NCBI GenBank assembly: GCA_030141605.1 | Contig: JAQGDQ010000148.1 | Span: 188,001 to 248,000, forward strand | Length of the DNA: 60,000 bases | DNA from: Tubiluchus corallicola | Taxonomy: Eukaryota; Priapulida; Priapulimorpha; Priapulimorphida; Tubiluchidae | Reading direction: 5' to 3' | In this document: piece by piece, positions 36,401 to 60,000 of the stretch | How the letters are laid out: each line of letters starts with the position of its first letter | Numbering within the stretch: position 1 is the first letter of the stretch | Translations under genes and position numbers: made by a program | The notes under the pieces: generated by a model | The model's input: the letters and a program-made list of their open reading frames with translations, nothing else | What the model was told of the DNA's origin: nothing | Database searches by the model: none

Positions 36401-39400
36401 TGTTTACTTGCTGGTTAAGTACTATTGTATCATTTCTACCTAGTAAATTGTGCTTCATTATTTTGAGCTACCTACATTTAACATTCACATGGCAATAAGT
36501 TCATATTAACTTGGTAAGCAGACTGTGTTAGATGCAGCCTGTAACAGAATGTCAGGAAACTGAAATATTAGTATAGTGGATTTGCTTGTTTGTTGTTCAA
36601 CAGATTTTTTGAAGACCGTATGTCCCCAAAATGCAAACAACATTTCTCTGCTTTCAGTGCCTTGACTGAGGTCAAAATGTACGTGTTTTATACGAAAGAA
36701 CTGCGTAATCGAAATATGGTTGTAACTGGAGGAGTAATGCATTGGTGCTTTGCCTCACTTGTGGTTTTGAATCCAAAAGAGTAACAGGATTGAGGAATAT
36801 GTTCGTCTATTGTATAAAAAGTTGTTTTATTATGATTACAGTTTTGTTGATTTCACCTGCATCACAGACTCAAGCTGAAGGGCAGACTATTCACGTTGTT
36901 TCTGCTAATGGTGATGATTTCACTCATGCCACCACAAATAGTTACATAGAAGCCACAACTGCTACAGGTAGTGCTGTTGTAATTTCACTGATTCCTATAA
37001 GCTTATAATATAACATTGTGACATTCAAGACGAATAATAAAATAAGAATGCATTATTCGCATTATATTGCAACTTTTAAAGATAAACGAGGGTATAAGGC
37101 ACATTTTTGTTCAGGAAGTAGGTAGTTCTTGTAATAAGTATTGAAAAGGTCCCATGTTATTACAGATGATCAAAATACAGTAATTTTAGCGCCTCTAGCA
37201 AAGTCGCCTGAGCCGATATCAAAGCAAATTGAACCATTTACACCGGATGAGATGCGAATTTGGTGGCAACTGGATGAGGTAAACACTTTTTGACAATGTT
37301 GTTCGACTATTATCAGTTTATCATAGTACAATTTAGTACAATACAGAGATGACATGTAAAAAGGTTTACAAATTATTTTAATCTAGTTGCACTATTTCAC
37401 TGTTGCGTTCATGATGTTGAAAAAACTAGAAAAAAATGTTATATGCATCCTTACATGTAAAATTTAGTATATGTACATCTAATATGTAAAAACGCAGACA
37501 TATTTCCAGAACTTGCTACTTCTTAGCTGTTGTGTTTGTTTTTAAATTTTATTGTATGTATGTATTTAGGCTGCTTCTTCACTTGTCGAACAAGCAAAAT
37601 TGCTGAAACAATTAATTGTACAGAGTAAACAAGAGATACTTGATGCAAAGAAAAAAGCCATGGAAGATTTAAAAAACCAACTAGAGTCTGAGAGAAAAGA
37701 GGTATGCACATATACAGAAATGGGAAAACTATTTGAGAACTAGTTAATAAATTTTATCTTCGCGCCACAAATTGTTTGTTTATAATTTTTTGCTTACCAT
37801 TGACTTGAAAGGTATCCTAGTTGCATAGAGTATGGTATCGCTTGTATTTACTCATAGTATTAAATGTTATAACAGTGAGTGCAGCAGTTTTATTTAAGAT
37901 TTATAATCTGAGAGTTTTTATGTCATCAGAACTAAACTCGTTGCATGTTGGATCCCATGGGTTTTGAGAATCATGGACATCGCACACGAATTATTAATAT
38001 AATACAATTTAGTTTGAACCAGTTCTCTCGTTGATGTTTGAAAATTAACATGCTGTATTATTTTACTCTATTCGTATTCTAATCTTGCACTTTACATGAA
38101 ATACGTGTGGACTTGTTGAGTGTTTTTAGTAACTGGATGTAGTATTTCTCTGACAGTCAGTCAATTTTTTTATGTTTAGACACTGCGAACTGCACGAATA
38201 GAAGCTCAGATGCACATGTCCCGAGCTGTCATGGAAGCCAGAGCAGAGAAAGACATCGCTATGCAACAAGCTTTAGCGAGAGCTCGTGCCGCACAGGCAA
38301 CGGATAAGATAGATGGTCTAAGTGAAGACAATTCTCAAAATAAACCAGACACTCTCTTGCCTAAGGTAAGTACTTTTTGGTTTTCTTCTCATTTCATGTA
38401 GGTGTGTAGAAAATGTATTTCTAATCCTCAGTTGAGTTTTAGAAGAGCCAAAGTGACCTAATACAGAAAAGGGGAAATTGTAGAACCACTCAGCTTTAGA
38501 CATTAAGCCAAGCCAGCTAAAACCATTGTGAAACCCGTGAAATGTAATGTTGCTTTTCAATATCGTAGTTTCTTATAACAGAAAGCCACTTTCCTAGGAA
38601 AGTACACTGAGATTTGTTAAACACACATAATACTGCCAGTCAACCCCCCAACACTTTTCATGTGCCGGTTGTGTGCTGCTGTGTCAGACGTGTATGCAAT
38701 AAACCCAACTTAAATTTAATTAAAGATTGCTATATAGATTCTATTTGCATGTAAATTGCTGTTTGCTGTGTCATTATAATTTCTTTGTTACTTGAGCATG
38801 TGGACCCCGCTGACATATTAGCCAATTGTTTTTTTGGAATTTTTAGCAGCCAGTTTTATTCAAATGTCATTTCTCCACAGCTGTTGTGTAGAAATATTGT
38901 TACAACTCAACTTATTGTTGAGATCTTGAAACAGTATATTGACAACATATGACTACAATGTAAATTTATATTTCACAAGAAATGTGAAATTAACAAAGAA
39001 CTGCTTATATGCAATCTTTAAGGTGTAAGGGATTCAACTGTATTAAATGATGCAGCTGTAATATTTTATAATGATTTTAAAATGCTGAAATTAATATTAA
39101 TACATTATATTTAGTCACTATTTTGATGTCTTGATGTGTAAAATTTTTATTTGTTGCTATTAATATGTTATCACTAGTTTTTTACTGTTTTATAATGGTG
39201 ATTTGACTGCATTCTGTATTTCAGCGGTATAGGTGTTTATAGTTTTTTCACTTTTTCACTTTGGTTAAATCTCTTTTGAATAATCACAGTGAGCTGACAA
39301 ATAACCAAAATTAATCAATTGTCAACATATTTAAGTAGTGATAAGTAAATGTTTTCATTTCAGCAATGTGCCAATTGCAACCGCGATTCTTACCTAGAAT

Positions 39401-39522
39401 GTACTGGATGTCGCCGTGTCAGTTACTGTTCTAGTTTTTGCCAACAAAAAGACTGGTTATCTCATCAATCTTCATGTCATATTGCGGAAGAAGAAGATTT
39501 AGATTCCGACAGAGACAAATGA
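30421..39522 (+). CDS. DEAF1: DEAF1 transcription factor (SAND + MYND), 9 exons
   Basis: Exons: 30421-30642, 32259-32517, 34332-34537, 35555-35702, 36842-36967, 37166-37278, 37570-37701, 38180-38365, 39364-39522; 516 residues (human about 565). DEAF1 binds TTCG-containing DNA in the nucleus through its SAND domain and interacts with partners through MYND (family knowledge). Seen: an acidic N-terminus; the [19 protein letters not shown] lead-in; the SAND domain (about residues 137-230) with [20 protein letters not shown], then [10 protein letters not shown]; a basic PYKRRKRD nuclear-localisation-like motif in exon 4; a glutamate/lysine-rich coiled coil in exons 7-8; and a C-terminal MYND zinc finger with all eight ligands (C466, C469, C477, C480, C486, C490, H498, C502). 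The start is the first ATG of a 74-codon exon that splices in phase. Confidence 0.95.
32655..33870 (-). mobile_element. LINE 3' fragment in DEAF1 intron 2
   Basis: On the minus strand, about 33860-33640 encodes the C-terminal region of a LINE reverse transcriptase ([41 protein letters not shown]). It is followed by a long AT-rich 3' region ending in GACAAATAAACTGAATTGAA-type repeats near 32655. It is 5' truncated and has no endonuclease or active-site region. It is antisense to DEAF1. Confidence 0.75.
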
Positions 39523-41780
39523 TTGATCTGAACTAGTGGCTAGAATTTATCCCTCATAAAATCATACAAGCAAGTGTAACAAGAAGTGTCGGTTATAGTT
39601 ACGTGCCATTGCAGAATTTTATGTGGGCTGGCAGAAATGTCTGAGCTGTATTCTACTGCTTGTACATTCTCCCCCAACAAGTTAAATACCCACGATAATA
39701 ATAGTAGGTAAACTTCTGACTGCATGAATATTCATCCCGTTGGTCATCCATCCATTTTGCTAAGCACACACAACAACTTGGCAGATACCTTGCCCCAGAG
39801 TGTTGCTAATATACCTTATAACTGGGCTGATATAGCAGTGAAATTTAAGCTGATTAATACGTATCATGGTTGTGCATACATGTGATTTCCAGATGTAAAA
39901 ATTTTGAACCCGTCAGAGTCCAGGAAATTTTTGCTATACCACATTGTCATTTTCTATTACACTAGTTGATTTAAGAGGCTCTGAAATGGCCCACATTCTC
40001 GTTATAGGCTCAGCTCCACATGTTATATGATAACTTTACTATGTTAATTAACTTTTATAGTTATAGAAAGCTTGGTTCCAAAAAGTTTCTTTTGTCAGAT
40101 CTCTATTTGCTCAGTACTTAACTATTTACAATTCATGATTTTGCAAATCATTTCACGAAGTTAATTGTTTGTTTTTTAATGTATCCTACTACTTTGGGCT
40201 GAGAAATTCACAACACTTTTAAAATATAATTTTGTTTTATTATAATGTTGTATCTGACGCATTGAAACTAAGCACATTAGTCTATTAATGTCTCATTTTA
40301 TGTACTTGCTGTACACTTCTTATGTTCATTAAGTGAATTAATTTTTACCTTAAAGGAATTTACTGTATTTGTGATGGACATACAATGTCATCAATTCTGC
40401 AATTTTAGCAAGTTTATAATACGTGTAGATGGCATAACCATTTTTCAGCAACCATCATTTCAGAGTTGTCCTGACCAGTATGTAATTTTATAATTATTAG
40501 GAAAAAATAGAAAGAAATTTTTGCAGTAAAATCTGAAACCTTTGCACACTAAAGTAGCGAAGACAAATCCACTTGATTGCACATAAACTACTGTAAATAC
40601 GTAATTATGAGTGTATTATAATGATGTAAATATTTGTTAAAGAAATCTGTTACATGTAATTGCATTTATTAATGTCAAGTTTTCAAGCTGTTAACTCATA
40701 ATAAAAAAGAAAGTTTTCAAAGGTCTGTAAACTGACTAATATTACACTGTTTCTTATAATATTATTGGATTTTCAAAGTCTAAATAAAAAAAACTTTTTA
40801 CACGTATGTGTTTCTTAAATAAAAACCTTTTTTACATGTATGTGTTTCTTTCTTTCTCTAGTGCATTTTGTGTAATTTACAGAGTAAATAAGAATGACTA
40901 AATTTAAAAGAGTGATAGTGATGATAAAGCCAGATTAATCAAAATTAGTTTTGTCATCTTACTGTTGTTGCCATTAATTTTACTATCAAATAAAGCTACT
41001 GTAATTTGAAAACACTGACACACAACATTAAAAACAACCTCAAAAATTAGTGATTTAGAAAAAGAAATGAACATTAAGTGACTGTGTAGTACAAAAGTAT
41101 ATCCTGGTTAATTTTTATTAATCGAGGGTGAATAAATTGTAATTCAAAGACAAAGTACTTCACTATAGTGACTTAGGAGACCTGCTCTTTTGGAAGCGAT
41201 TTACTATCTTAACTAGGGGAATCAAACAAGATTTGTAATTCGAACATAAAATTATGGATTTGAATAATTCAAAAGCTACAAATGTTCCTTATCATTTTTT
41301 AAAGTTTGAAACAGCATGCAATGAGCACAATTTTGTTGTGATTTCAGTGCACAATTTTTAAACAAATTATTTAACACAGAACAAAATCAAGTAGTCAAAA
41401 TCAAGTTTTGACTCTGTAAGGCCGCTTTTTATTAGCGATGTAAAATATATTCGAAAATCTTTAAAACTGGATTCGAAATTGCTGAAATTCGGTTCGATTC
41501 GAGGCCGAAGTAGTGAATAGAAAATGCTCAATGACCCAAAGAATTTTGACGCTACCGTGTTTTCGACTCACGGAGCTCCTTGATTTTGATGAGCGAGGTC
41601 GTGTGTGGTTACCTTGGTAACTGTTTGTGTACACTGAACAGCTGCTGCAGGAAGAAAGTTAGTGCCAGTGGTACTCAGTAGTGAAACGTTTTATATAATT
41701 ATGCTTGGCATTGTCTTACTACCCATTTTTTCCTGATTTACATGTATTAGCAGGTCATTGTAAACAGGATATGCTTGAAG
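39523..41780. other. DEAF1 3' UTR and gap before STK33
   Basis: About 2.2 kb, AT-rich. It holds the probable DEAF1 3' UTR with AATAAA signals at 40700-40705, 40783-40788 and 40818-40823. No further gene is visible. The leader of STK33 probably starts somewhere past 41430; acceptor-like CAG sites occur at 41751 and 41766. Confidence 0.6.
40781..40850 (+). repeat. 35-bp tandem duplication carrying a doubled poly(A) signal
   Basis: Two adjacent units of about 35 bases, each beginning TAAATAAA and ending ACATGTATGTGTTTCT (first unit ACACGTATGTGTTTCT), lie at the presumed end of the DEAF1 transcript. Each carries its own AATAAA. Confidence 0.85.
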
Positions 41781-54202
<12,422 letters not shown>

Positions 54203-56332
54203 TACGTCTTTATGCATGAGTGTAGGATAAGTGATAGTATAATATATAACTAATTTATATAGTATAGATATTTATGAACATGTTTTTTACATATCCACTT
54301 GTGCAACTCGCATTTGTTCTTATGCTACTGAAAGCTGATGTTAGTTGTCAGATCATATTTGCCACTGTCAACATTTTTACTGCGAGCGGTGAAAGATTAT
54401 TCTCAACATTTTCGTCACTACGATCATCATCACTGTTTTTTCTATTTCATTATATATTTGATTCTAGTGTGGTATCAAAATGAAAATTTCCTGCACACAG
54501 TCATGTCTATGAATAATTTTTTTGTACAAGAAAAATTTGATTAACAATCACTAATGAAGTTGCTATCTTGTTCGTTTCGACCATACTGGGTTTTTCTTGC
54601 TTTAGTGACATTCATGCAAATAATAAAACATTTTTATTTATTGTTTCCTTCAGTAGTGTCTTACAAATACAGTTATGCTGGTTATTATTAGGGGTATGCC
54701 CACACAAGCTTTGATGAAAAACATGGGATAGAAAACTGACCATTTACCACTTGAGAGACAGTTCAATTCAGTGTAACTTATGTTTTCTTTTATGGACGTT
54801 ACACGTAATCACATATGTTGTATTCTGCATTGCATTACCATAGCAACACTAGAAGAACAATCCAAACAAATGAAGTCAATTAGTTACTGACTTCTCTTTC
54901 GTTTAACTTGTAAAAACTGTAACATTAATATTCAAAAATGTCTACATAACATAAGTACAATTGATATTGCACATACAAAATGTTGCTACCAAACAAAATC
55001 AAAGAACATTTAAATTAATTTAAACTTTCATTTAATAAGTTATATAAAATATTATTTATAAGGATACAACAATAAAAATGTTTTTAAGTTAACACTGTGT
55101 TGATGGTCTTCATAAAAATACTAGCCATGGGATTATCCATTTAAGCACTTACTTTATTACTGCTTACCATATTTTGTCAGTTAATGCAAGTCAATTAAAA
55201 CTCACTAAAACTATAAGACTAGTAGTAGTGGAACAATGAAATTACATAGATTAAGATAAAAATTAATGTGTATGTAAAATATTCAAGTTAAAAAGCTATT
55301 TTGATTTTTATTTGTTTACAAACTTTCAAAATGTTGAGAAGCTACTCACTTTTATTACAGGCAACATAGTAAAACCAACATAACTAATTTACATAATACA
55401 TACTCTTATTATTTTTAGGCTTAGAGCTTACATGCATCACCCAAAAGTATTTGTAAATCACGGAGTTGTCGCTTAATCTTTTTATGGTAGTTGCATTGTA
55501 GACACAGCCACTGACAGTGCTTAAAAGCAAATACAGAGTATAGTCTATAATAATAGTTATATTAGACTTTGACAAGTCCAGTAACAAATTTGAAAGTATT
55601 ATAAGGGAGCTTGACTTACAGTTTAAAGTAGTAATCATAATAATAATAATAATAATAATAACAACAATGCCTGTTTAACTGAACAGACAAACAGTCTCAA
55701 CAATAACAACAAAACCACAACTAAAAATTAGCATGATGCATATTCATTATTGGCTGGTAAATCAAATGATTTATGTTGTCTTCAGGGATCGTTGTTCACA
55801 TTGTGCACAAAACCCTCACTTGCAGCAACTACTCCGATCCTCAGGGAAGAAGAAAGCAGTATTACTACAGCAGACTTCTGCCCTTACTTCAGTACTTCAG
55901 TAATGCCACTGAAATATTGCCATTTAGTTTGCCAACAAATAAATACTATGCATCATGCTAGTTAACTTCTACAGTAGCTGATTAGAAGTGGTTTTGTTGT
56001 TATTGTTGAGATGGCATTTCTCCTCTTTTAAGAAAGGTAGTCTTCTGTGACAATGATTTTTTGGTATAGTCCATCCTGCCAAAACTACAACTACATGGTA
56101 GACTCTGCTTTTATCCCGAACAGCAGCTTAATTTTATGTCAGAGTCAACAGCTCATTATTACTGTTTTTGCTGTGATAATTCCTACTGTTACAGTGAGGT
56201 AACAGCAAGTCATGAAATCAAACTTATGACCCCCGGAACAAATCAAGTGATTCTTGTGATCGTAAGAAAAGCACTGATAAAAACAATATTGCCTGGTAAG
56301 TACATCCTGTATTATATTCAGTTTCACAGGCC
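54203..56332. other. STK33 3' UTR and convergent gap
   Basis: About 2.1 kb between two converging genes. A polyadenylation signal for STK33 (AATAAA, 54622-54627) lies about 420 bases after its stop. An ATA trinucleotide run lies at 55637-55665. Open frames in this stretch are short and unlike any protein I know. Confidence 0.6.
55637..55665. repeat. (ATA)n microsatellite
   Basis: About nine ATA/TAA units in a row. Confidence 0.9.
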
Positions 56333-59300
56333 TCATCCTGTAGAAGAATCGTCATCTTTTTTTGTGAATGTGAAGATTAGGAAAACGAGTCCTCCCAGCA
56401 GAAGAACCGTGCTGATGAAAAAACGTAGCATCCTCATTATCGAATATCGATCAACAAACTGGGCCAAAATCTTCTCTCTGATTGCCTGTGTACAAGACCT
56501 ACACCAAAGAAGAACCGTGATATACTACCGTATTAATGGAATCAACAATAACATGCTAACATTATTTCAGTGTTTCAAGTCTACATGAACTACATGTAGT
56601 CAGTTTTTGGGCACTTGGAATTTGTATAATTTCATCTTTTGTCACCACAATGTAAGGCATGTAAAAACCTGTGTAAAAAGTTGGAAATGTAAAAATGCAC
56701 GTCATTTCAAGTGCTGCAGAGCAATCAAACTTGGCCAAAAGAAGGACATTGGAAACTCAAAAATGAGGACCCATTTGAAAAATGACCTTGAATTATACGT
56801 GCAAAGACATTGACTAATATTTCATAAGTTTCTGAATGATTTAAATTCAAGCCTCAATCCCTTTCCTTTGACCAAGTTTGACTTAAATTTAAAATCAAAC
56901 TGAAAAGAAATCCAAAGCAAAATCAAAACTTGAATCTGAACCATTTATACATCCAAAGATGCAGGCATTAATCATGAAACACAAGTGCGTGAGACTGGCA
57001 ATCTGGCAATTAATGAAGTGCTGCTGCACTATTCTTTTGAAAGTTAACCCATTTGCATTTGAAAGAAACAAAGCTGTTCCAATACTTACGCTTGCTCTTC
57101 TACCTCCTCCTCCCGGCTCAGCAGATCATCAATGATACTGTGCAGTGAAACTTGCTTCTCTTTCAGAGAAACCAGTTCATTCTCAACCCGGGTTTTCACA
57201 CCCTCTTCAAACCTAAGTCAAAAATTGAAAATTGTACTTGTTTTCTTTTACTAGATACCAAATGGGTTGGACATGCTACAAGACACATGAATTTACAATG
57301 CACTAACGCAGTTGGTAGGTGGCATCATAATTTGGGAAAAAAACCTGCAAAAGCATATTCGTCAGTCACAAAAACCCATTCAGCGTTCACTTCTGAAGAG
57401 ATTTAAAGGTTATTTTTTCCAGTTAATTTTATTACATTGGCACTTATATACATGTACAACATAGAATATGTACTGCTAACATCTGCAAATGCAAATTACA
57501 CTTAATGAATATTGTACCAGCGATGGAGAACATCTACTAGGCTCTGCTGAGTCTGTTCATTACTTCATAAAGATATCAATCAATATGTGCATTCTACGTC
57601 GCCATTCTCGCGGATGTAAATAGTGAACCAAAATTCTCATACTGCTCCAAAACAAAACATACCCTCTTTGAAAAACTTCATTATTTTGTTTTTCTACGTC
57701 GGGTATATTGCAGTCATCGTGATGCGGAGAAGCTGAAGTTTTTGATGGATACGATGCTACAGATGCGGTATCCATGGTAGCGTCCCTAAAAATGTGACCA
57801 ATTTAATTTAGCACAACTCAGATATTTAACAACAATGTTCAATGTTCACTAAACTTAGTGGTGTTTAGTATTATGAAGATGATATATGTAACCAAAAAAA
57901 GTAAATGCAAAGTAACACTTAAGTTAAAAAAACAAAAATTGCAAACTTCATACTTGGCTTCACTTTAACATTAGAAGCCAACAACAGTGACAAAGTCTGG
58001 TAAACACTGTAAAGCGTACATTAACATGAGATGCACTAATGCTCTTACTGTTTTTCAAAACATCAGCATTACATTAGAATAAGTAAAAAAACTAAAAGCC
58101 ATTAAGAAAACAAATTTATGCACAGGGTAAACACTGATAAAAGTTACTCAGTTTTGTATTGCTTAGTTACTCGGGTTATAGTAAGCGCTTCAACATTAGA
58201 AAATAAAAACAAATTTGAGTGTGACAAAAATCATTTTCATTACCCCTCGGGTGGCGGTGAGGTGCTAACCAAATTCGAGACGTTTTTCAAATTGATCCGC
58301 GGATAATTTAGGTCAACGGATGCTGATCGACGCATGTAACTGACGAATGAACTATCAAAAGCAGTGGCTGGTGCAATTTTGCGAATGTTCTCCTGGAATT
58401 ATAAAAAAATACTCCATTTAAAGTCTATTAACTGTATAATTAGATAAAAACTAGCCAGGAGTGGAAGCAATGAGTTACTGGCTTACCGCACACATATGTA
58501 AGTATGTATGTTTTGCTTGCATGTAATGTATTTGTAAAATGTGCCAAGTTTAGCAACATGCGATGTTTCGGATGAAACCCTTCGGTCAGTTTCTTGAAGT
58601 CGTTCAACAAATTTTCTGCAAAAGTGCTCTATTGTGATGTCACAATATTAAAAAAAACACGTGGATGTTTGTCATGAATCCAATATGTGAAAATTCAGTA
58701 TGCATTGTTTGCTTCACAAGAAGTAAACTGCAAAGTTTTATAATGCATAAACAAGAACGAAAATGACGAATTAAACTACTATTGCAAGCGAGCAAACTAA
58801 AAATTCATATTCGCTTACTGAAAAGTTTTAATTGAATTGCAATATAATGCACGGTAAAAAACCTTTATTTCTGAAAAACCTTTCTGACAAAGACGTCATC
58901 ATACTATAAATGAAAAACGTCCTCTTTTCAAAAAAATATTTAATTTTAACATGTGATGAGCTTCTTTCAATGGGTAACCCGTGTTATGTGACCACTATTT
59001 AAGAACAACAAAAAAATAGCAATATATACATTAACTAAACATCATAAATTTGGTTTATAACTTCAAAAGGCACTGCTTACCTTTATCAATTAGTCAACAA
59101 TCTCAGCTTTGGTACAATTTCATACCACGATTCTATGCACAGCTATGCTGCTGCTGCTGCATGCAAGTTAAAAAAACCACTTGTTATAACTGGAAATAAA
59201 AAGCCCTAAACGGCCCAAAAAACCAAAGGCCAATTTGTAATGACTACCAGATAAACAAGGTTAGTAGAGTTAACAGGTCAGCAGGTTACTTTACTGATCA

Positions 59301-59870
59301 CTACAACACAAATTCTTACCTAGTAATAAAATTGATTGCAAAAAGAAAGAATAATCATAATATTTACGTCAGCAGCACGAGCTTTAAAACTTTAAAAATA
59401 TGAAAAGTATAGTCATTTCAGTGCCAGTGCAAAGGTGAAAAGTTTTTAGCACTTTATTCTTCGGCAAGAGTAACTTTTCTCATAATTCTACAATCTACAT
59501 CATGCAAAATATGTGCATATAAGGAAAATAAAACAAAATATATCAAGTTGTTAGTCACAAAAAGAATGAAAAAGCAAATCTTTACTTCCTGTGGGTGAAT
59601 AAATGTTAAAATTAGCAACAAAATGCATCTGAATGCAAGCTAAAATCAATGTTCCAAAAATGGTAACAATTACTTGGTTAGGCCAACTCAGCAGCATAAA
59701 TTCAGAACAAAATTCCTATAAAAGAATTTACTTTGGAAAGCTTGCCCATTCAAAGAACAGAAATTGTGCTAACATCTTTCTTGCAGATATATAAACAGTT
59801 GCTGCTACTTGTTACTTACATTTAAACTCATTGCTGGAGTCCTAGCTGTTGTATGATCAGACGAACCAGC
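56333..59870 (-). CDS. C-terminal part of an unrecognised coiled-coil, C-tail-anchored membrane protein
   Basis: Minus-strand exons in order: 59870-59820, 58392-58244, 57785-57663, 57212-57090, 56498-56333. Phases match across all joins and give the last 203 residues; the N-terminus lies beyond the right edge. Seen: a serine/proline-rich stretch with a basic MRRSAS motif (a possible kinase site); a charged heptad-like coiled coil (VENELVSLKEKQVSLHSIID ... REEEVEEQ); REKILAQFVDRY; one hydrophobic helix of about 20 residues (MLRFFISTVLLLGGLVFLIF); and a nine-residue polar tail (KKDDDSSTG). A single helix at the very end marks a tail-anchored protein of the ER or mitochondrial outer membrane. 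I do not recognise the family. IRAG/JAW1-type ER proteins share this layout, but I see no decisive motif. Confidence 0.75.
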
Positions 59871-60000
59871 CTATAAATATTAAAATTAATGGTAAATGAA
59901 GGAAACAAGGTCAGAAATTTAAACATATTTGTAGTATTACAAAATTCTAACCCTGGGTATCATAAAAACTTTGTGCAACGGAAAGCAGCAGTCTTTCTTG

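Noticed and set aside
41775-41780. Upstream TTG as start of the STK33 frame
   Set aside because: A non-ATG start is not needed: an in-frame ATG follows at 41781.
56136-56588. 150-codon plus-strand open frame
   Set aside because: It runs antisense over the last exon of the tail-anchored gene, whose minus-strand reading has a membrane helix, correct phase and a splice acceptor.
59920-60000. Candidate next upstream exon of the tail-anchored protein gene
   Set aside because: The only donor near 59950 gives either a doubtful phase or an unconvincing peptide; the real exon is probably outside the window.

Overview
This is nuclear DNA of an animal, AT-rich, with multi-exon genes, GT-AG introns of about 0.1-6 kb, a eukaryotic tRNA gene, LINE fragments and pogo/Tigger-type DNA transposon relics. 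I rebuilt five protein genes exon by exon; reading frame is kept across the joins I report. Gene content and intron size suggest a marine invertebrate. A tunicate or another invertebrate deuterostome would fit, but the sequence alone does not prove the species.

Layout, left to right: a decayed LINE reverse-transcriptase piece (1-590, minus); MTCH2, a mitochondrial outer-membrane carrier homologue (656-7724, plus, 10 exons); a gene-poor stretch with a tRNA-derived relic (about 7750-11060); PATL1, an mRNA-decapping scaffold (11268 to about 28011, minus, 17 exons including a proposed tiny start exon). PATL1's 6.3-kb third-to-second exon intron holds a MITE with a 60-bp internal repeat, a 5'-truncated LINE and a Tigger-type element. 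Then come LINE 3' ends facing each other (28850-29110), DEAF1, a SAND/MYND transcription factor (30421-39522, plus, 9 exons), and STK33, a serine/threonine kinase (41781-54202, plus, 11 exons). A tRNA-Leu(CAG) gene lies antisense in the second STK33 intron, and a LINE 3' end and a Tigger transposase relic lie further down the gene. Last is the 3' part of an unrecognised coiled-coil, C-tail-anchored membrane protein gene (56333-59870, minus), which runs off the right edge.

The genes do not form one pathway: mitochondrial insertion/apoptosis (MTCH2), mRNA decay (PATL1), transcription (DEAF1) and signalling (STK33). What links them is position: from general knowledge, the human orthologues of all four lie on chromosome 11, so this looks like a piece of an old conserved linkage group.

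I found no phage-, CRISPR- or operon-like system and nothing that amounts to a wholly new biological system. The points most worth checking are the shared linkage with human chromosome 11, the unidentified tail-anchored protein, the MITE with 60-bp repeats, the repeat-expanded STK33 tail, the altered MTCH2 C-terminus and the proposed 7-codon PATL1 start exon. Introns and gaps not listed separately showed nothing I could recognise.
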